From positions 62,001 through 126,000 of the forward strand of contig CANNGA010000008.1 in the NCBI GenBank assembly GCA_947504035.1: a stretch of 64,000 bases of DNA, given 5' to 3'. Made by a program: the position numbers and the translations under genes. Position 1 is the first letter of the stretch. Each line of letters starts with the position of its first letter. Source of the stretch: an uncultured Flavobacteriaceae bacterium. Lineage in GTDB: Bacteria > Bacteroidota > Bacteroidia > Flavobacteriales > Flavobacteriaceae. This document shows positions 28,446 to 36,916 of this stretch, piece by piece. The notes beneath the pieces are model-generated. The model did no database searches. It saw only the letters and a program-made list of their open reading frames with translations, and was not told the DNA's origin.

Positions 28446-29751
28446 GCATCTTTTTAAACATATAGACAATTCGCAACTCGTTATTTTTAGAGTTTTTTTT
28501 GGGTTATTGTGTTTTTTAGAAACTTTTGGAGCTATTTTTACAGGTTGGATAAAGCATAATTTAATAACGCCAAGTTTTACATTTTCATTTATAGGTTTCG
28601 AATGGTTACAACCCTTTGGCGGCTACGGGATGTATGTGTATTACCTTATAATGAGCGTGTTTGGTATTGGCATTATGTTAGGGTATAAGTACCGTTTTAG
28701 CATGGTGGGTTTTACGTTAATGTGGGCGGCTGTTTACCTCATGCAAAAATCGGCATACAATAACCATTACTATTTATTGGTCTTAATAAGTGCCATTATG
28801 GTGTTTATGCCTGCGCACAAAGCCATTTCAATAGATGCGAAGCAGAACCCAAACTTAAAGCGAACCGATATGCCCAATTGGTGCCGTTTAGTTTTTATTC
28901 TACAATTGTTTATCGTGTACACCTACGCATCCATAGCAAAATTATATCCAGACTGGTTAGATGGAACGGCGATTGAAATTTTAATGAAAGGCAAGCAGAA
29001 TTACCCACTTGTAGGGGAACTGCTGCAACAAAAGTGGCTGCAAGTCCTGTTAAGTTATGGTGGCATCTTGTTCGATGGACTTATAGTGCCATTATTACTG
29101 TTTAAGCCTACGCGTAAAATAGCATTTATTATATCTATAGGGTTTCATCTGTTCAACTCGATTGTGTTTCAAATAGGCATCTTTCCCTATTTAGCACTCG
29201 CGTTTTATCTGTTCTTTTTTCCGCCAAAAACGATTCAGAAATTGTGGCTTAAAAAGCGTACGTTTTATAATTTGGAAGCGGTAAACTATCCTAAATATGC
29301 ACAGGCATGGGTGGCCTTGTTTTTAGTGTATTTTGCTGTTCAAGTCGCGTTGCCATTACGGCATCATCTTATAAAAGACGATGTGCTATGGACAGAAGAA
29401 GGCCATCGCTTATCTTGGCGCATGATGTTGCGTGTAAAAAGAGGATATGCCAGGTATAAAGTCAAAGATAAAGAGACGGGCAAGACACAAGTAATAGATT
29501 TAAACAAATACTTAACTAAAAAACAACAACGCGGTGCCACTACAAAACCCGATATCATTTGGCAATTTGCGCGGCATTTAAAGCAAGATTTTAAAGCCAA
29601 AGGCAGAGATGTTGCTGTTTATGTGAGCTGTAAGGTAAGTGTAAATGGTAAACCATTAAAGAGATTAATAGACCCCGCTGTAGATATCGCTAGTGTGCCT
29701 TGGGAACCTTTAAAACACGCCGCCTGGGTACTGCCTTCAAAAAAAGAGTAA
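28438..29751 (+). CDS. HTTM-domain membrane protein (vitamin K gamma-carboxylase-like)
   Basis: This 437-residue membrane protein has several hydrophobic helices in the first ~290 residues and the HTTM pattern: RVFFGLLCFLETFG, the SAYNNHYYLLVLISAIMVFMPAH block, WCRLVFILQLFIVYTYASIAKL and DWLDGTA. A soluble C-terminal part follows (HRLSWRMMLRVKRG). The domain is shared with vitamin K-dependent gamma-glutamyl carboxylase, but the reaction in bacteria is unproven. The start is TTG 28438, overlapping ribF by 8 bases. Confidence 0.87.
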   Translation: MFKHLFKHIDNSQLVIFRVFFGLLCFLETFGAIFTGWIKHNLITPSFTFSFIGFEWLQPFGGYGMYVYYLIMSVFGIGIMLGYKYRFSMVGFTLMWAAVYLMQKSAYNNHYYLLVLISAIMVFMPAHKAISIDAKQNPNLKRTDMPNWCRLVFILQLFIVYTYASIAKLYPDWLDGTAIEILMKGKQNYPLVGELLQQKWLQVLLSYGGILFDGLIVPLLLFKPTRKIAFIISIGFHLFNSIVFQIGIFPYLALAFYLFFFPPKTIQKLWLKKRTFYNLEAVNYPKYAQAWVALFLVYFAVQVALPLRHHLIKDDVLWTEEGHRLSWRMMLRVKRGYARYKVKDKETGKTQVIDLNKYLTKKQQRGATTKPDIIWQFARHLKQDFKAKGRDVAVYVSCKVSVNGKPLKRLIDPAVDIASVPWEPLKHAAWVLPSKKE

Positions 29752-29851
29752 AGTATAGCATCACGTACCAGTACAACAGCCATTTATACAACGCATCATT
29801 TTAAGCCTTTCTAAAGTAGAAATTAATGCTAAAAGTCATAGCGTAATTCCT

Positions 29852-29859
29852 TAAATTTG
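29852..29859 (+). promoter_or_regulatory. Candidate -7 element for serS
   Basis: TAAATTTG matches TAnnTTTG and lies 20 bases before the serS ATG. No clear -33 element is seen. Confidence 0.3.
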
Positions 29860-29879
29860 TCCCTTAAATTTTTCAAACC

Positions 29880-31151
29880 ATGCTACAAGTTCCGTTTATT
29901 AGAGAAAATAAAGCAGATGTTATTGCGCGTTTAGCAAAACGTAACATCGATGCTGCTACCCTTATAGAGCAAGTGATTGCTTTAGACGAAAAAAGAAGGC
30001 GCGTCCAAGCACAATTGGATACGGTTCTAGCAGAATCTAATACACTATCCAAAGCTATAGGCGGCTTATTCAAATCGGGACAGGTAGAAGAGGCAAATGC
30101 CTTAAAAGCAAAGACGACGACTTTAAAAGAGCAGTCTAAAACCTTAGGAGAGGCATTACATGAGGCAGGAGAAGATTTAAAAGATTTGCTATACCAGATT
30201 CCAAATGTACCCCACGCGTTAGTGCCTAACGGTACTACCGAAGCAGATAATGAAGAACTGTTTAAAGCAGGAGAAATCCCGAAGTTGCATGAAGGCGCAT
30301 TGCCCCACTGGGAGCTTGCTAAAAAATACGATATTATAGATTTCGAATTGGGGAATAAAATAGCTGGTGCAGGTTTTCCTGTGTATAAAGGAAAAGGTGC
30401 CCGTTTACAACGCGCTTTAATTGCCTATTTTTTAGATACCAATACTGCAGCAGGTTATACAGAATATCAATTGCCACATTTGGTAAATGAAGCTTCTGGA
30501 ATAGGCACAGGGCAATTGCCAGACAAAGAAGGGCAAATGTATCATGTTACAGAAGATAATTTGTATTTAATTCCAACGGCAGAAGTACCAGGTACTAATA
30601 TTTTTAGAGATGTGATCTTGAATGAAAGTGAATTGCCTGTTGGGATAACAGGGTATACCCCATGTTTTAGAAGAGAGGCAGGAAGTTATGGCGCACATGT
30701 AAGAGGGTTAAACCGTTTGCATCAGTTTGATAAGGTTGAAATTATAAGGGTAGAACACCCCTCAACATCTTATGCCGCTTTAGATGCTATGGTAAACCAT
30801 GTAAAGTCTATTTTAGAAGCCTTAAAGCTGCCTTATAGAATTTTAAGATTATGTGCAGGAGATACCTCTTTTGCTTCAGCTTTAACGTACGATTTTGAGA
30901 TCTTTTCTACAGCCCAAGACCGATGGTTAGAAGTCTCCTCTATCTCTAATTTTGAAACATTTCAAGCCAACCGTCTAAAATTGCGTTTTAAAAATGCCGA
31001 TGGTAAAAACGAATTAGCGCATACTCTTAATGGAAGTGCTTTGGCCTTACCACGAATTTTGGCAGGGATTTTAGAAAATTACCAAACAGAAGATGGTATA
31101 GATATTCCCGAAGTTTTACGTGAATATACAGGTTTCAATAAAATAGGCTAA
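29880..31151 (+). CDS. serS: Serine--tRNA ligase
   Basis: This 423-residue class II synthetase charges tRNA-Ser. It has the N-terminal antiparallel coiled-coil arm (about residues 25-105). The catalytic core shows motif 2 (CFRREAGSYGAHVRGLNRLHQFDKVE) and motif 3 (NGSALALPRILAGILENYQ). Length and start are normal. It is the last housekeeping gene before the accessory island. Confidence 0.97.
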   Translation: MLQVPFIRENKADVIARLAKRNIDAATLIEQVIALDEKRRRVQAQLDTVLAESNTLSKAIGGLFKSGQVEEANALKAKTTTLKEQSKTLGEALHEAGEDLKDLLYQIPNVPHALVPNGTTEADNEELFKAGEIPKLHEGALPHWELAKKYDIIDFELGNKIAGAGFPVYKGKGARLQRALIAYFLDTNTAAGYTEYQLPHLVNEASGIGTGQLPDKEGQMYHVTEDNLYLIPTAEVPGTNIFRDVILNESELPVGITGYTPCFRREAGSYGAHVRGLNRLHQFDKVEIIRVEHPSTSYAALDAMVNHVKSILEALKLPYRILRLCAGDTSFASALTYDFEIFSTAQDRWLEVSSISNFETFQANRLKLRFKNADGKNELAHTLNGSALALPRILAGILENYQTEDGIDIPEVLREYTGFNKIG

Positions 31152-31184
31152 CCGTATTTTAGGGCGGTATGAAGCGTCCTTTTT

Positions 31185-31223
31185 AAAGCGATTAAGAATA
31201 GATAGACTTTTCTTAACCGCTTT
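31185..31223 (+). terminator. Probable hairpin terminator after serS
   Basis: AAAGCGATTAAGAA pairs with TTCTTAACCGCTTT (14 bp with one mismatch, 11-base loop) 33 bases after the serS stop. No long T run follows, so it may be a weak terminator or a processed 3' end. Confidence 0.5.
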
Positions 31224-31392
31224 AAATCTAAAACCTTATAAATCATGATATGTTATTGTTTTGTCCTTAAAAGGATAAAATCATCGATGAAATGCATGTT
31301 ATTGATGCCGTTTAACGATTAAATGTGACGTTTCTTGGTGTTTCTAAGTATTTTTTGGAATATTACTTAACCAAATCGAAATATACTTAGCC

Positions 31393-31515
31393 ATGAAAAA
31401 TGTACTCCGCCTTATTTTATTTATTACACTCGTTTTTGTTGGCAGTAAAGTTTTATTTTCAGATTTTAATTTAGAAGAGTCTGAAAATAAAACGGTTGCT
31501 GTTGTGAATGAATAA
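31393..31515 (+). CDS. Possible small single-span membrane protein (40 residues)
   Basis: The frame MKNVLRLILFITLVFVGSK... encodes a Lys/Arg-flanked hydrophobic helix (residues ~5-22) and a short acidic tail ending VVNE. This is a normal layout for a small membrane protein or a short exported peptide. I recognise no family. It sits alone in the ~1.1-kb space between serS and tssD. It could also be a chance frame. Confidence 0.42.
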   Translation: MKNVLRLILFITLVFVGSKVLFSDFNLEESENKTVAVVNE

Positions 31516-32249
31516 TTGACAACACAAGACTGTCCCCAATCGAGTGATACTATCGTAATACATTGCGATAGTTTAAGTTAATAGGAACATTATTTTGGTT
31601 GGTTAATGCCCAGATGAAAATCTGGGCATTATTAGTTTTACACGATCTTGCTGCCCCCTTGTAACAGGTTTTGTCTTTAGTTACCGTGTTAATTTGTAAG
31701 GACGCCATCTCTTTTAGTTGCCTATGTGCTCGTGTGTAGCCCCAACTTAAGTGTTGTGTTGCGCCATAAGGCACTTCAAATGCCACAAACACTGTTGTTG
31801 TTTTACTGTACAGCGCCTTACATTACAAAAGAAAAGGAAGCAAAGCCGCATTGAAAGTGCGAATAGCGTTTTTTTTTCTTAGTATTTTCTATAGGTACTA
31901 AATGCTGTGTAAGAGTTCTATTTAATTTGGAGTTATAAGTAGGGCCTATGCAGAATATAGGCAAAGAATTCTGTTGAAAAGAGCATTAACCCTAAGTTAG
32001 TTAAAAATGTTAAGCCTGTTAAAAGTAGCGCTATTTACATGTGAACTTTCTTTTAAAACTATGTTTAAGAAACACATAAGACCTTTAAAGTGTCATTTTA
32101 TGTTTTTTACAGAACTATTAAGATGTTTTTAATACAAAATTTCTATTTTTATAAAAAAAATCTAGCAAAATACGAGGTGTTTACAACATCTAAATAGGTG
32201 TTAAACAACGTATATACTGCGGTAAATAATTTCAAAAAATAATATAGAT
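31516..32249. other. Long leader/intergenic region before tssD
   Basis: This is about 730 bases with no convincing gene. It contains two inverted repeats: ACTATCG/CGATAGT at 31549-31572 and a perfect 10-bp stem at 31605-31630. The 80-codon frame on the minus strand (31550-31792) spans the second hairpin and looks accidental. The region presumably carries the promoter of the T6SS auxiliary operon, but no good TAnnTTTG box is visible in the last 100 bases. Confidence 0.45.
31605..31630. terminator. Perfect 10-bp hairpin, possible terminator or small-RNA end
   Basis: AATGCCCAGA pairs perfectly with TCTGGGCATT around the loop TGAAAA. It is followed on the plus strand by ATTAGTTTTA, a modest T-rich tail. 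It is one of the strongest hairpins in the window and has no gene directly upstream except the possible 40-residue frame. Confidence 0.5.
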
Positions 32250-32645
32250 ATGTCATTTCTTGCAAAATTAAAAATTGACGGTACGGAATATAATGTTATG
32301 GAAGCCGATTACAGCATTACCCAATCAGACGATGGTACGGGATTGCCAGACTCGAAACCTGTCGGGGGTAAGATTTTTCTTAAAGTTGAAAGTGACAAGA
32401 GTACAGCCTTAGTCGACTGGGCCATGTCTAACAGTGAACGCAGAAGCGGCACCTTAGTGTTTTTTAATAGAGACAGCGTATCTACCTTTAGACATATTGC
32501 ATTTAGCGATGCCTACTGTCTAAAATTTAGAGAGTTGTTTAGCCATGCCAATAACGAACCCCTATATACAGAACTTACCATTGCCGCTAAAACCCTAGAT
32601 ATAAAAGGCTCTAAGTTTGAAAACGACTGGCCACTACTGCGCTAA
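32250..32645 (+). CDS. tssD: Type VI secretion tube protein TssD (Hcp), Bacteroidota type
   Basis: The 131-residue protein matches the TssD/Hcp family of the Bacteroidota T6SS (subtype iii): MSFLAKLKIDGTEYNV, DGTGLPDSKPVGGKIFLKVES, FFNRDSVSTFRHIAFSDAYCLKF and LYTELTIAAKTLDIKG. Hcp hexamers stack to form the injected tube and can carry effectors. It is followed by vgrG but no structural T6SS genes are present here, so this is an auxiliary hcp-vgrG locus served by an apparatus encoded elsewhere. Confidence 0.9.
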   Translation: MSFLAKLKIDGTEYNVMEADYSITQSDDGTGLPDSKPVGGKIFLKVESDKSTALVDWAMSNSERRSGTLVFFNRDSVSTFRHIAFSDAYCLKFRELFSHANNEPLYTELTIAAKTLDIKGSKFENDWPLLR

Positions 32646-32669
32646 AATACAATTTTTTCAGAAAAGAGC

Positions 32670-32729
32670 GGGTTAGAGTACCCCTTTAAAACGCATGAAA
32701 TAAAGATAGTACACTCTTAACCCCCTTTT
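32670..32729 (+). terminator. Imperfect hairpin between tssD and vgrG, possible attenuator
   Basis: GGGTTAGAGTAC (32670-32681) can pair with GTACACTCTTAACCC (32709-32723) with bulges, followed by CCTTTT. A partial terminator here would make more TssD than VgrG, as tube stoichiometry requires. The stem is imperfect and the loop large. Confidence 0.35.
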
Positions 32730-32769
32730 CAAGCCTTAAAAAACCCTTTGTTAAACCTATACTTATATT

Positions 32770-34563
32770 ATGTCATTACAAACCGAATTACAAGTCGCCA
32801 TAGACGGCACCATATTTAAAATTATTGAAACGTTTTCATTAGAAGAACGCGTAGGCACGCATACTACCTTTAAAATGACAGTACGTGCCGATACTATAGA
32901 AAAGGGCTTAGAAGGCACGAGCCTATTAGACCGTTCGCGCTCCTTTTTAGGAAAACGCTTTGCCTTCGAAATTAATGATGTAGGTGGCATTGGCCGTAAT
33001 ATGCTTTATTTTAAAGGGAAAATCACCAAAGTAAAAGGCAAGAAAGGGAACGATTTTGGCGGTTTAGGCGATCTTATAGAGTTTACAGGAAAGAGCAATA
33101 GCATCCTGTTAGAAGATGGCCCGAATATGAACAGTTATTTGGAACAACCCCTATCCGATATTATAAACCAAGCCACATTTCGCTACCATGCAGACGAGGC
33201 TAAACCCCAAATACAACCAGAAGACGATGCCATGCTAAGCTATTCGGTGCAGTACCATCAAAGTACCTTTGCCTACTTGCAGTATTTAGCAGCCACCCAA
33301 GGCGAATACCTCCTCTACAATAGAGAAACGCTCTATTTTGGCAAGCCCGATCTGGGCGACCCCGTGGTATTACGTTATGGTGTAGATTTAAAAGATTTTA
33401 GTCTGGGTATAGAGGCAACGCCGCTACACTTTAACTATTACAGCAACGATTACAACAGCGAAAGCACCCTAAAAGCCTCTAGTACAGGCATGCAAACAGG
33501 CGCGCAAGGCTATACCGCCGCCGCGGCAGCAGCAAGCCAGACGCTCTATGCCAAACAAGACAACCAACAACACTATTATGGTTTTGAGAGCCAGCAGTTA
33601 CAGCGCCAGTTAGACAACGCAGTAAGCCTACAAAAAAAGCTCGCAGAACAGCAACAAATAGGGCTTACAGGCGATAGCAGCAATACCGGTGTTACCCTAG
33701 GCAAAATAATACAAATAAATACCAAAGCCGATAGCTTTGGCAGTTATAGAGTGACAGAAGTAACCCACAGTTATACCAAAGGAGGTAATTATAGTAACAG
33801 CTTTACAGCAGTACCATTAGAAATAGACCTGTATCCACTTACCAATATTGGGCTTATGCATACCGCACACCCACAAGTGGCCAAAGTAAAAGCCGTAAAC
33901 GACCCTAAGGGCATGAGCCGTATACAAGTGCAGTTCCCTTGGCAAAATGGCAGCAACCAAACCACACCGTGGATACGTGTAGCCACCCCTTATGCCGGAG
34001 GTGATCGCGGGTTTCATTTTATACCAGAAATAGGCGATGAAGTGCTGGTAGGTTTCGAGAATGGCGATGTAGAACGCCCCTTTATGCAAGCCGCACTTTA
34101 TACAGGGGTGAATAAACATAATGGGTGGCAAAGTGCTGATAATAATTATAAAGGCATTACAACCCAAAGTGGACATGTGGTAGAATTTAATGATACCAAA
34201 GGGCAGGAAACAATAACAATAAAAGATAAAAACAATAATACAATTACGATAGACACAACAACTAACAGTATTGAAATAACAGCCTTAGAAAACATGACGC
34301 TTAAATCTAAAAATTTAACCCTAGATGTTGCGGAGAATATGCAAGTTATTGTGGGCAAAGACAAGCACGAAAGCATTAGTGAAAATTTCACAATGACGAC
34401 TAAGAATAGTACTGTTCTCGTTGAAGAAGATGCCGCTTTTCAAGCAAAGAATCTAGAGAAAAATGCAGAGTCCATTGCAATGAATAGCACGAAGAAAAAT
34501 ATGGAATTGTCAAGTGCAAAACAAGTCATTTCAAATAGTGGTGAAAAAAATATTTTGGCTTAG
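32770..34563 (+). CDS. vgrG: Type VI secretion spike protein VgrG
   Basis: The 597-residue protein forms the trimeric tip of the T6SS tube. Residues ~1-370 are the gp27-like region (LSYSVQYHQSTFAYLQYLAATQGEYLLYN). A Gln-rich helical insert lies near 265-300. The gp5-like OB domain covers ~375-460 (VKAVNDPKGMSRIQVQFPW ... TPWIRVATPYAGGDRGFHFIPEIGDEVLVGFENGDVERP). A C-terminal beta-helix needle follows (TITIKDKNNNTITIDTTTNS). No effector domain is fused at the end. Downstream genes start 2 bases or less apart and are likely its cargo, adaptor and immunity genes. Confidence 0.95.
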   Translation: MSLQTELQVAIDGTIFKIIETFSLEERVGTHTTFKMTVRADTIEKGLEGTSLLDRSRSFLGKRFAFEINDVGGIGRNMLYFKGKITKVKGKKGNDFGGLGDLIEFTGKSNSILLEDGPNMNSYLEQPLSDIINQATFRYHADEAKPQIQPEDDAMLSYSVQYHQSTFAYLQYLAATQGEYLLYNRETLYFGKPDLGDPVVLRYGVDLKDFSLGIEATPLHFNYYSNDYNSESTLKASSTGMQTGAQGYTAAAAAASQTLYAKQDNQQHYYGFESQQLQRQLDNAVSLQKKLAEQQQIGLTGDSSNTGVTLGKIIQINTKADSFGSYRVTEVTHSYTKGGNYSNSFTAVPLEIDLYPLTNIGLMHTAHPQVAKVKAVNDPKGMSRIQVQFPWQNGSNQTTPWIRVATPYAGGDRGFHFIPEIGDEVLVGFENGDVERPFMQAALYTGVNKHNGWQSADNNYKGITTQSGHVVEFNDTKGQETITIKDKNNNTITIDTTTNSIEITALENMTLKSKNLTLDVAENMQVIVGKDKHESISENFTMTTKNSTVLVEEDAAFQAKNLEKNAESIAMNSTKKNMELSSAKQVISNSGEKNILA

Positions 34564-34565
34564 GA

Positions 34566-35552
34566 ATGTATGATTTTGGAACACGCTATGTAAAGGGACA
34601 TGGTGTAGAAGGAGATTTAGAAGATGTATTTTTATATGAGGACAAACTAACGTTGTTATCTAAATTAGAGGAAAGGAATACATATTTAGCAGAGATTTCT
34701 TTTTATGATAAAGATGATAAAGTAGTAAATAAAATAAGCTATGAAGCCTCTGTAGCATATATAGGGCGTGAAAAAGGTAAAGGAATTATTTGTAGACTGG
34801 AAAAAAGTGCATTTTTTATAAATGAAAAGGAACCTTCTTTAGTGATCGAACAAATGGCGACAGAACTAAACACAGTATTATATCCATTAGAGGTGTTTGT
34901 TCATTTTACAGGAAAGCTAATTGGTGTCAAAGCTATAAAAGCTGTGCAAGAAAGATGGCATAAAAGAAAACAAAAGTTTACAGCAGCTTACCAAGGAGAT
35001 ATAGCTTATCAAATGGTAAAACAGTTTGAAAACGCTATAAATAATGAAGGGCGGCTTTTAGGACTGCTGCAAAAGGATTTTTTTATTCAACTTTTTTTCC
35101 ATACCATTTATCAAGAATATAGTCCACAACTTACCTTAGAAACTAGTTTTCACTATAATAGTAATGGCAGTAGTGTCCCATTAACGTTTAAAGGTTTGAG
35201 TACTATAGAACCAAAGGTGACTAAAAGTGAAACTATAGTAGTGCATTATGAAGGGGAATGCGAGATTGATGGAATGCACCAATTAAGTAGGCACCTTAAA
35301 AATCCGAAAGGTAATAAGGGTACGTTAAATATAAAATATGATTTAGATAAGAAAACACGTATTCCAGAGATGATACAAATGGCGACAAGTTGGGAGGCAA
35401 AAGACGGCAAGCATTTAAAAACAGTAGAAGTCTTGATTTCAAAAAGTTCAGGACGTAAAACTGTGAATGTTCTTGTAGAAGATGAGAAGAAAATAGAAAC
35501 ACCGGAAAAACAAAAAGGATTATTTAGTTTTTTCAAAAAAAACAAGGAATAA
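34566..35552 (+). CDS. Hypothetical protein between vgrG and the PAAR-like effector
   Basis: I do not recognise a family for this 328-residue protein. It has no signal peptide and no membrane helix, so it should be cytoplasmic or carried as cargo. The sequence mixes beta-rich ends with a helical centre (residues ~95-185) and ends in a basic tail (GLFSFFKKNKE). It starts 2 bases after vgrG, and its stop overlaps the start of the DUF4280 gene (TAATG). That position is typical of T6SS adaptor/chaperone proteins that load a PAAR effector on VgrG, which is my inference and not shown by sequence. Confidence 0.75.
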   Translation: MYDFGTRYVKGHGVEGDLEDVFLYEDKLTLLSKLEERNTYLAEISFYDKDDKVVNKISYEASVAYIGREKGKGIICRLEKSAFFINEKEPSLVIEQMATELNTVLYPLEVFVHFTGKLIGVKAIKAVQERWHKRKQKFTAAYQGDIAYQMVKQFENAINNEGRLLGLLQKDFFIQLFFHTIYQEYSPQLTLETSFHYNSNGSSVPLTFKGLSTIEPKVTKSETIVVHYEGECEIDGMHQLSRHLKNPKGNKGTLNIKYDLDKKTRIPEMIQMATSWEAKDGKHLKTVEVLISKSSGRKTVNVLVEDEKKIETPEKQKGLFSFFKKNKE

Positions 35553-36916
35553 TGAGCGAAAAAAAATTAGTGTGTCATGGTGCGCAGTGCACCTGTAAGT
35601 TTGGAGATGCTCCCGATACATTGGTTGTTTCTAGCCAACAGAAAGTGTATATAAACGACACAGCTGGTAGCCAAAAATTAGTAGCAACAAATAAAGAGTT
35701 AGGAGCTCCCTTTCAAGTAAAAACATTTGGACAATGTAAAAATCAACCTTTGCCCTCAGGAGGTTTTAATTTATGTACACCTACTCTAACAACATGGCAA
35801 GGTTTTTTTGAGAAAACACAGCTAAAGAGTAATCAAGGTTATCCTTTATTGGAGGATAGCAAAGCAACATGTGTTTATGGAGGAGCTTCTTGTGTAGAAA
35901 TTATGTTTCATGGGCAAGTGGCGGAGCCCTCTGTACAAAACCTAGATAATGCCGATGCCGAGGTGATTAACCAAATCATGCCCCTAGTGTTTATTAATGC
36001 CATAAAAGCACCAAATCCCTATGATACTATTGCGGTGAGTACAACAGATGATGACCAAGAAGAAGAACAAAAGTGTAAAGCAATTTCTCCTCCAGCAGCA
36101 CCGTCTAGAATAATAGGGACTTGTCAATATTACAAATGGCGCTTTAATAATTTTATGGAACGCCATGACACCTGTAAGCATGATCCGCCAGATTACTATT
36201 ACGGCCCTTTACGAGAGATCGAAGGCGGCTTAGGAGTTTTAGATGCCATAAACGAATGGTGGACCCCTTCTTTAGAAAAAGAAATGGGTAACGAGAAATT
36301 GGTAGAATACAAAAGGCCACATGGGGTATTTAGAGGAGTGCCTTCCAAAAGTTATGGCTATAAATATTGTGTGCGCTTTACAAGTGTACTTATGCCAGAG
36401 TTAAGTCCTGAGGGAAAGATCTGGCTAAAGCTTGCTAAGAAATTACTTCAAGAATACATTGAGTTAGGGATTGTTGATAAGATATACACATCCGTAAGAA
36501 ACAAGAGTTATAATAAAAGGTATAATTTACCTGAAAAATTAAAAACATTTTATTCTAAAATAGAAGAAAGAAACGATGAGTTTAGAGACTTTGCCTTTGC
36601 CACGCATCCCGATGCCTATCTAGATGCGGGTTTAACAGGGATACCTATTTCAGATAAAATAAAAGTAAGTCTTACCCCAGATTTTAAAGAGTGGGGTTCT
36701 GAAAAAACATGGGAACAAGCCATGTTGGTCATGGAAGAGCAAATTAACGATTGGTACAAGCAAGCCGAAGCAGGACTTAAAGAAGCGCAGGAAGATATAG
36801 AACAAGCTGTTGCTCAAGCTGAAGGATACTTAGAGTTATTTAAAGATAGTTTAGATTTGTGGGAAAAAATAAACCGACAACTTGACAAATACAGAAATAT
36901 GCCATGGTCAAAATAA
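35552..36916 (+). CDS. DUF4280 PAAR-like protein with C-terminal putative effector domain
   Basis: Residues ~1-130 of this 454-residue protein match DUF4280, the PAAR-like spike cap: VCHGAQCTCKFGDAPDTLVV, cysteines at CHGAQCTC, QCKNQP, NLCTPTLTTWQ, and KATCVYGGASCVEI. After a linker (130-185) comes a ~270-residue region of unknown fold (GTCQYYKWRFNNFMERHDTC, FAFATHPDAYLDAGLTGIP) ending in a long helix. The layout of a cap plus extra domain, after vgrG and before an overlapping lipoprotein gene, is that of a T6SS effector with its immunity gene. The toxin activity cannot be told. Confidence 0.82.
   Translation: MSEKKLVCHGAQCTCKFGDAPDTLVVSSQQKVYINDTAGSQKLVATNKELGAPFQVKTFGQCKNQPLPSGGFNLCTPTLTTWQGFFEKTQLKSNQGYPLLEDSKATCVYGGASCVEIMFHGQVAEPSVQNLDNADAEVINQIMPLVFINAIKAPNPYDTIAVSTTDDDQEEEQKCKAISPPAAPSRIIGTCQYYKWRFNNFMERHDTCKHDPPDYYYGPLREIEGGLGVLDAINEWWTPSLEKEMGNEKLVEYKRPHGVFRGVPSKSYGYKYCVRFTSVLMPELSPEGKIWLKLAKKLLQEYIELGIVDKIYTSVRNKSYNKRYNLPEKLKTFYSKIEERNDEFRDFAFATHPDAYLDAGLTGIPISDKIKVSLTPDFKEWGSEKTWEQAMLVMEEQINDWYKQAEAGLKEAQEDIEQAVAQAEGYLELFKDSLDLWEKINRQLDKYRNMPWSK

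Noticed and set aside
31550-31792. An 80-codon open frame on the minus strand between serS and tssD
   Set aside because: It spans a perfect hairpin, has no family resemblance and a composition typical of chance frames.
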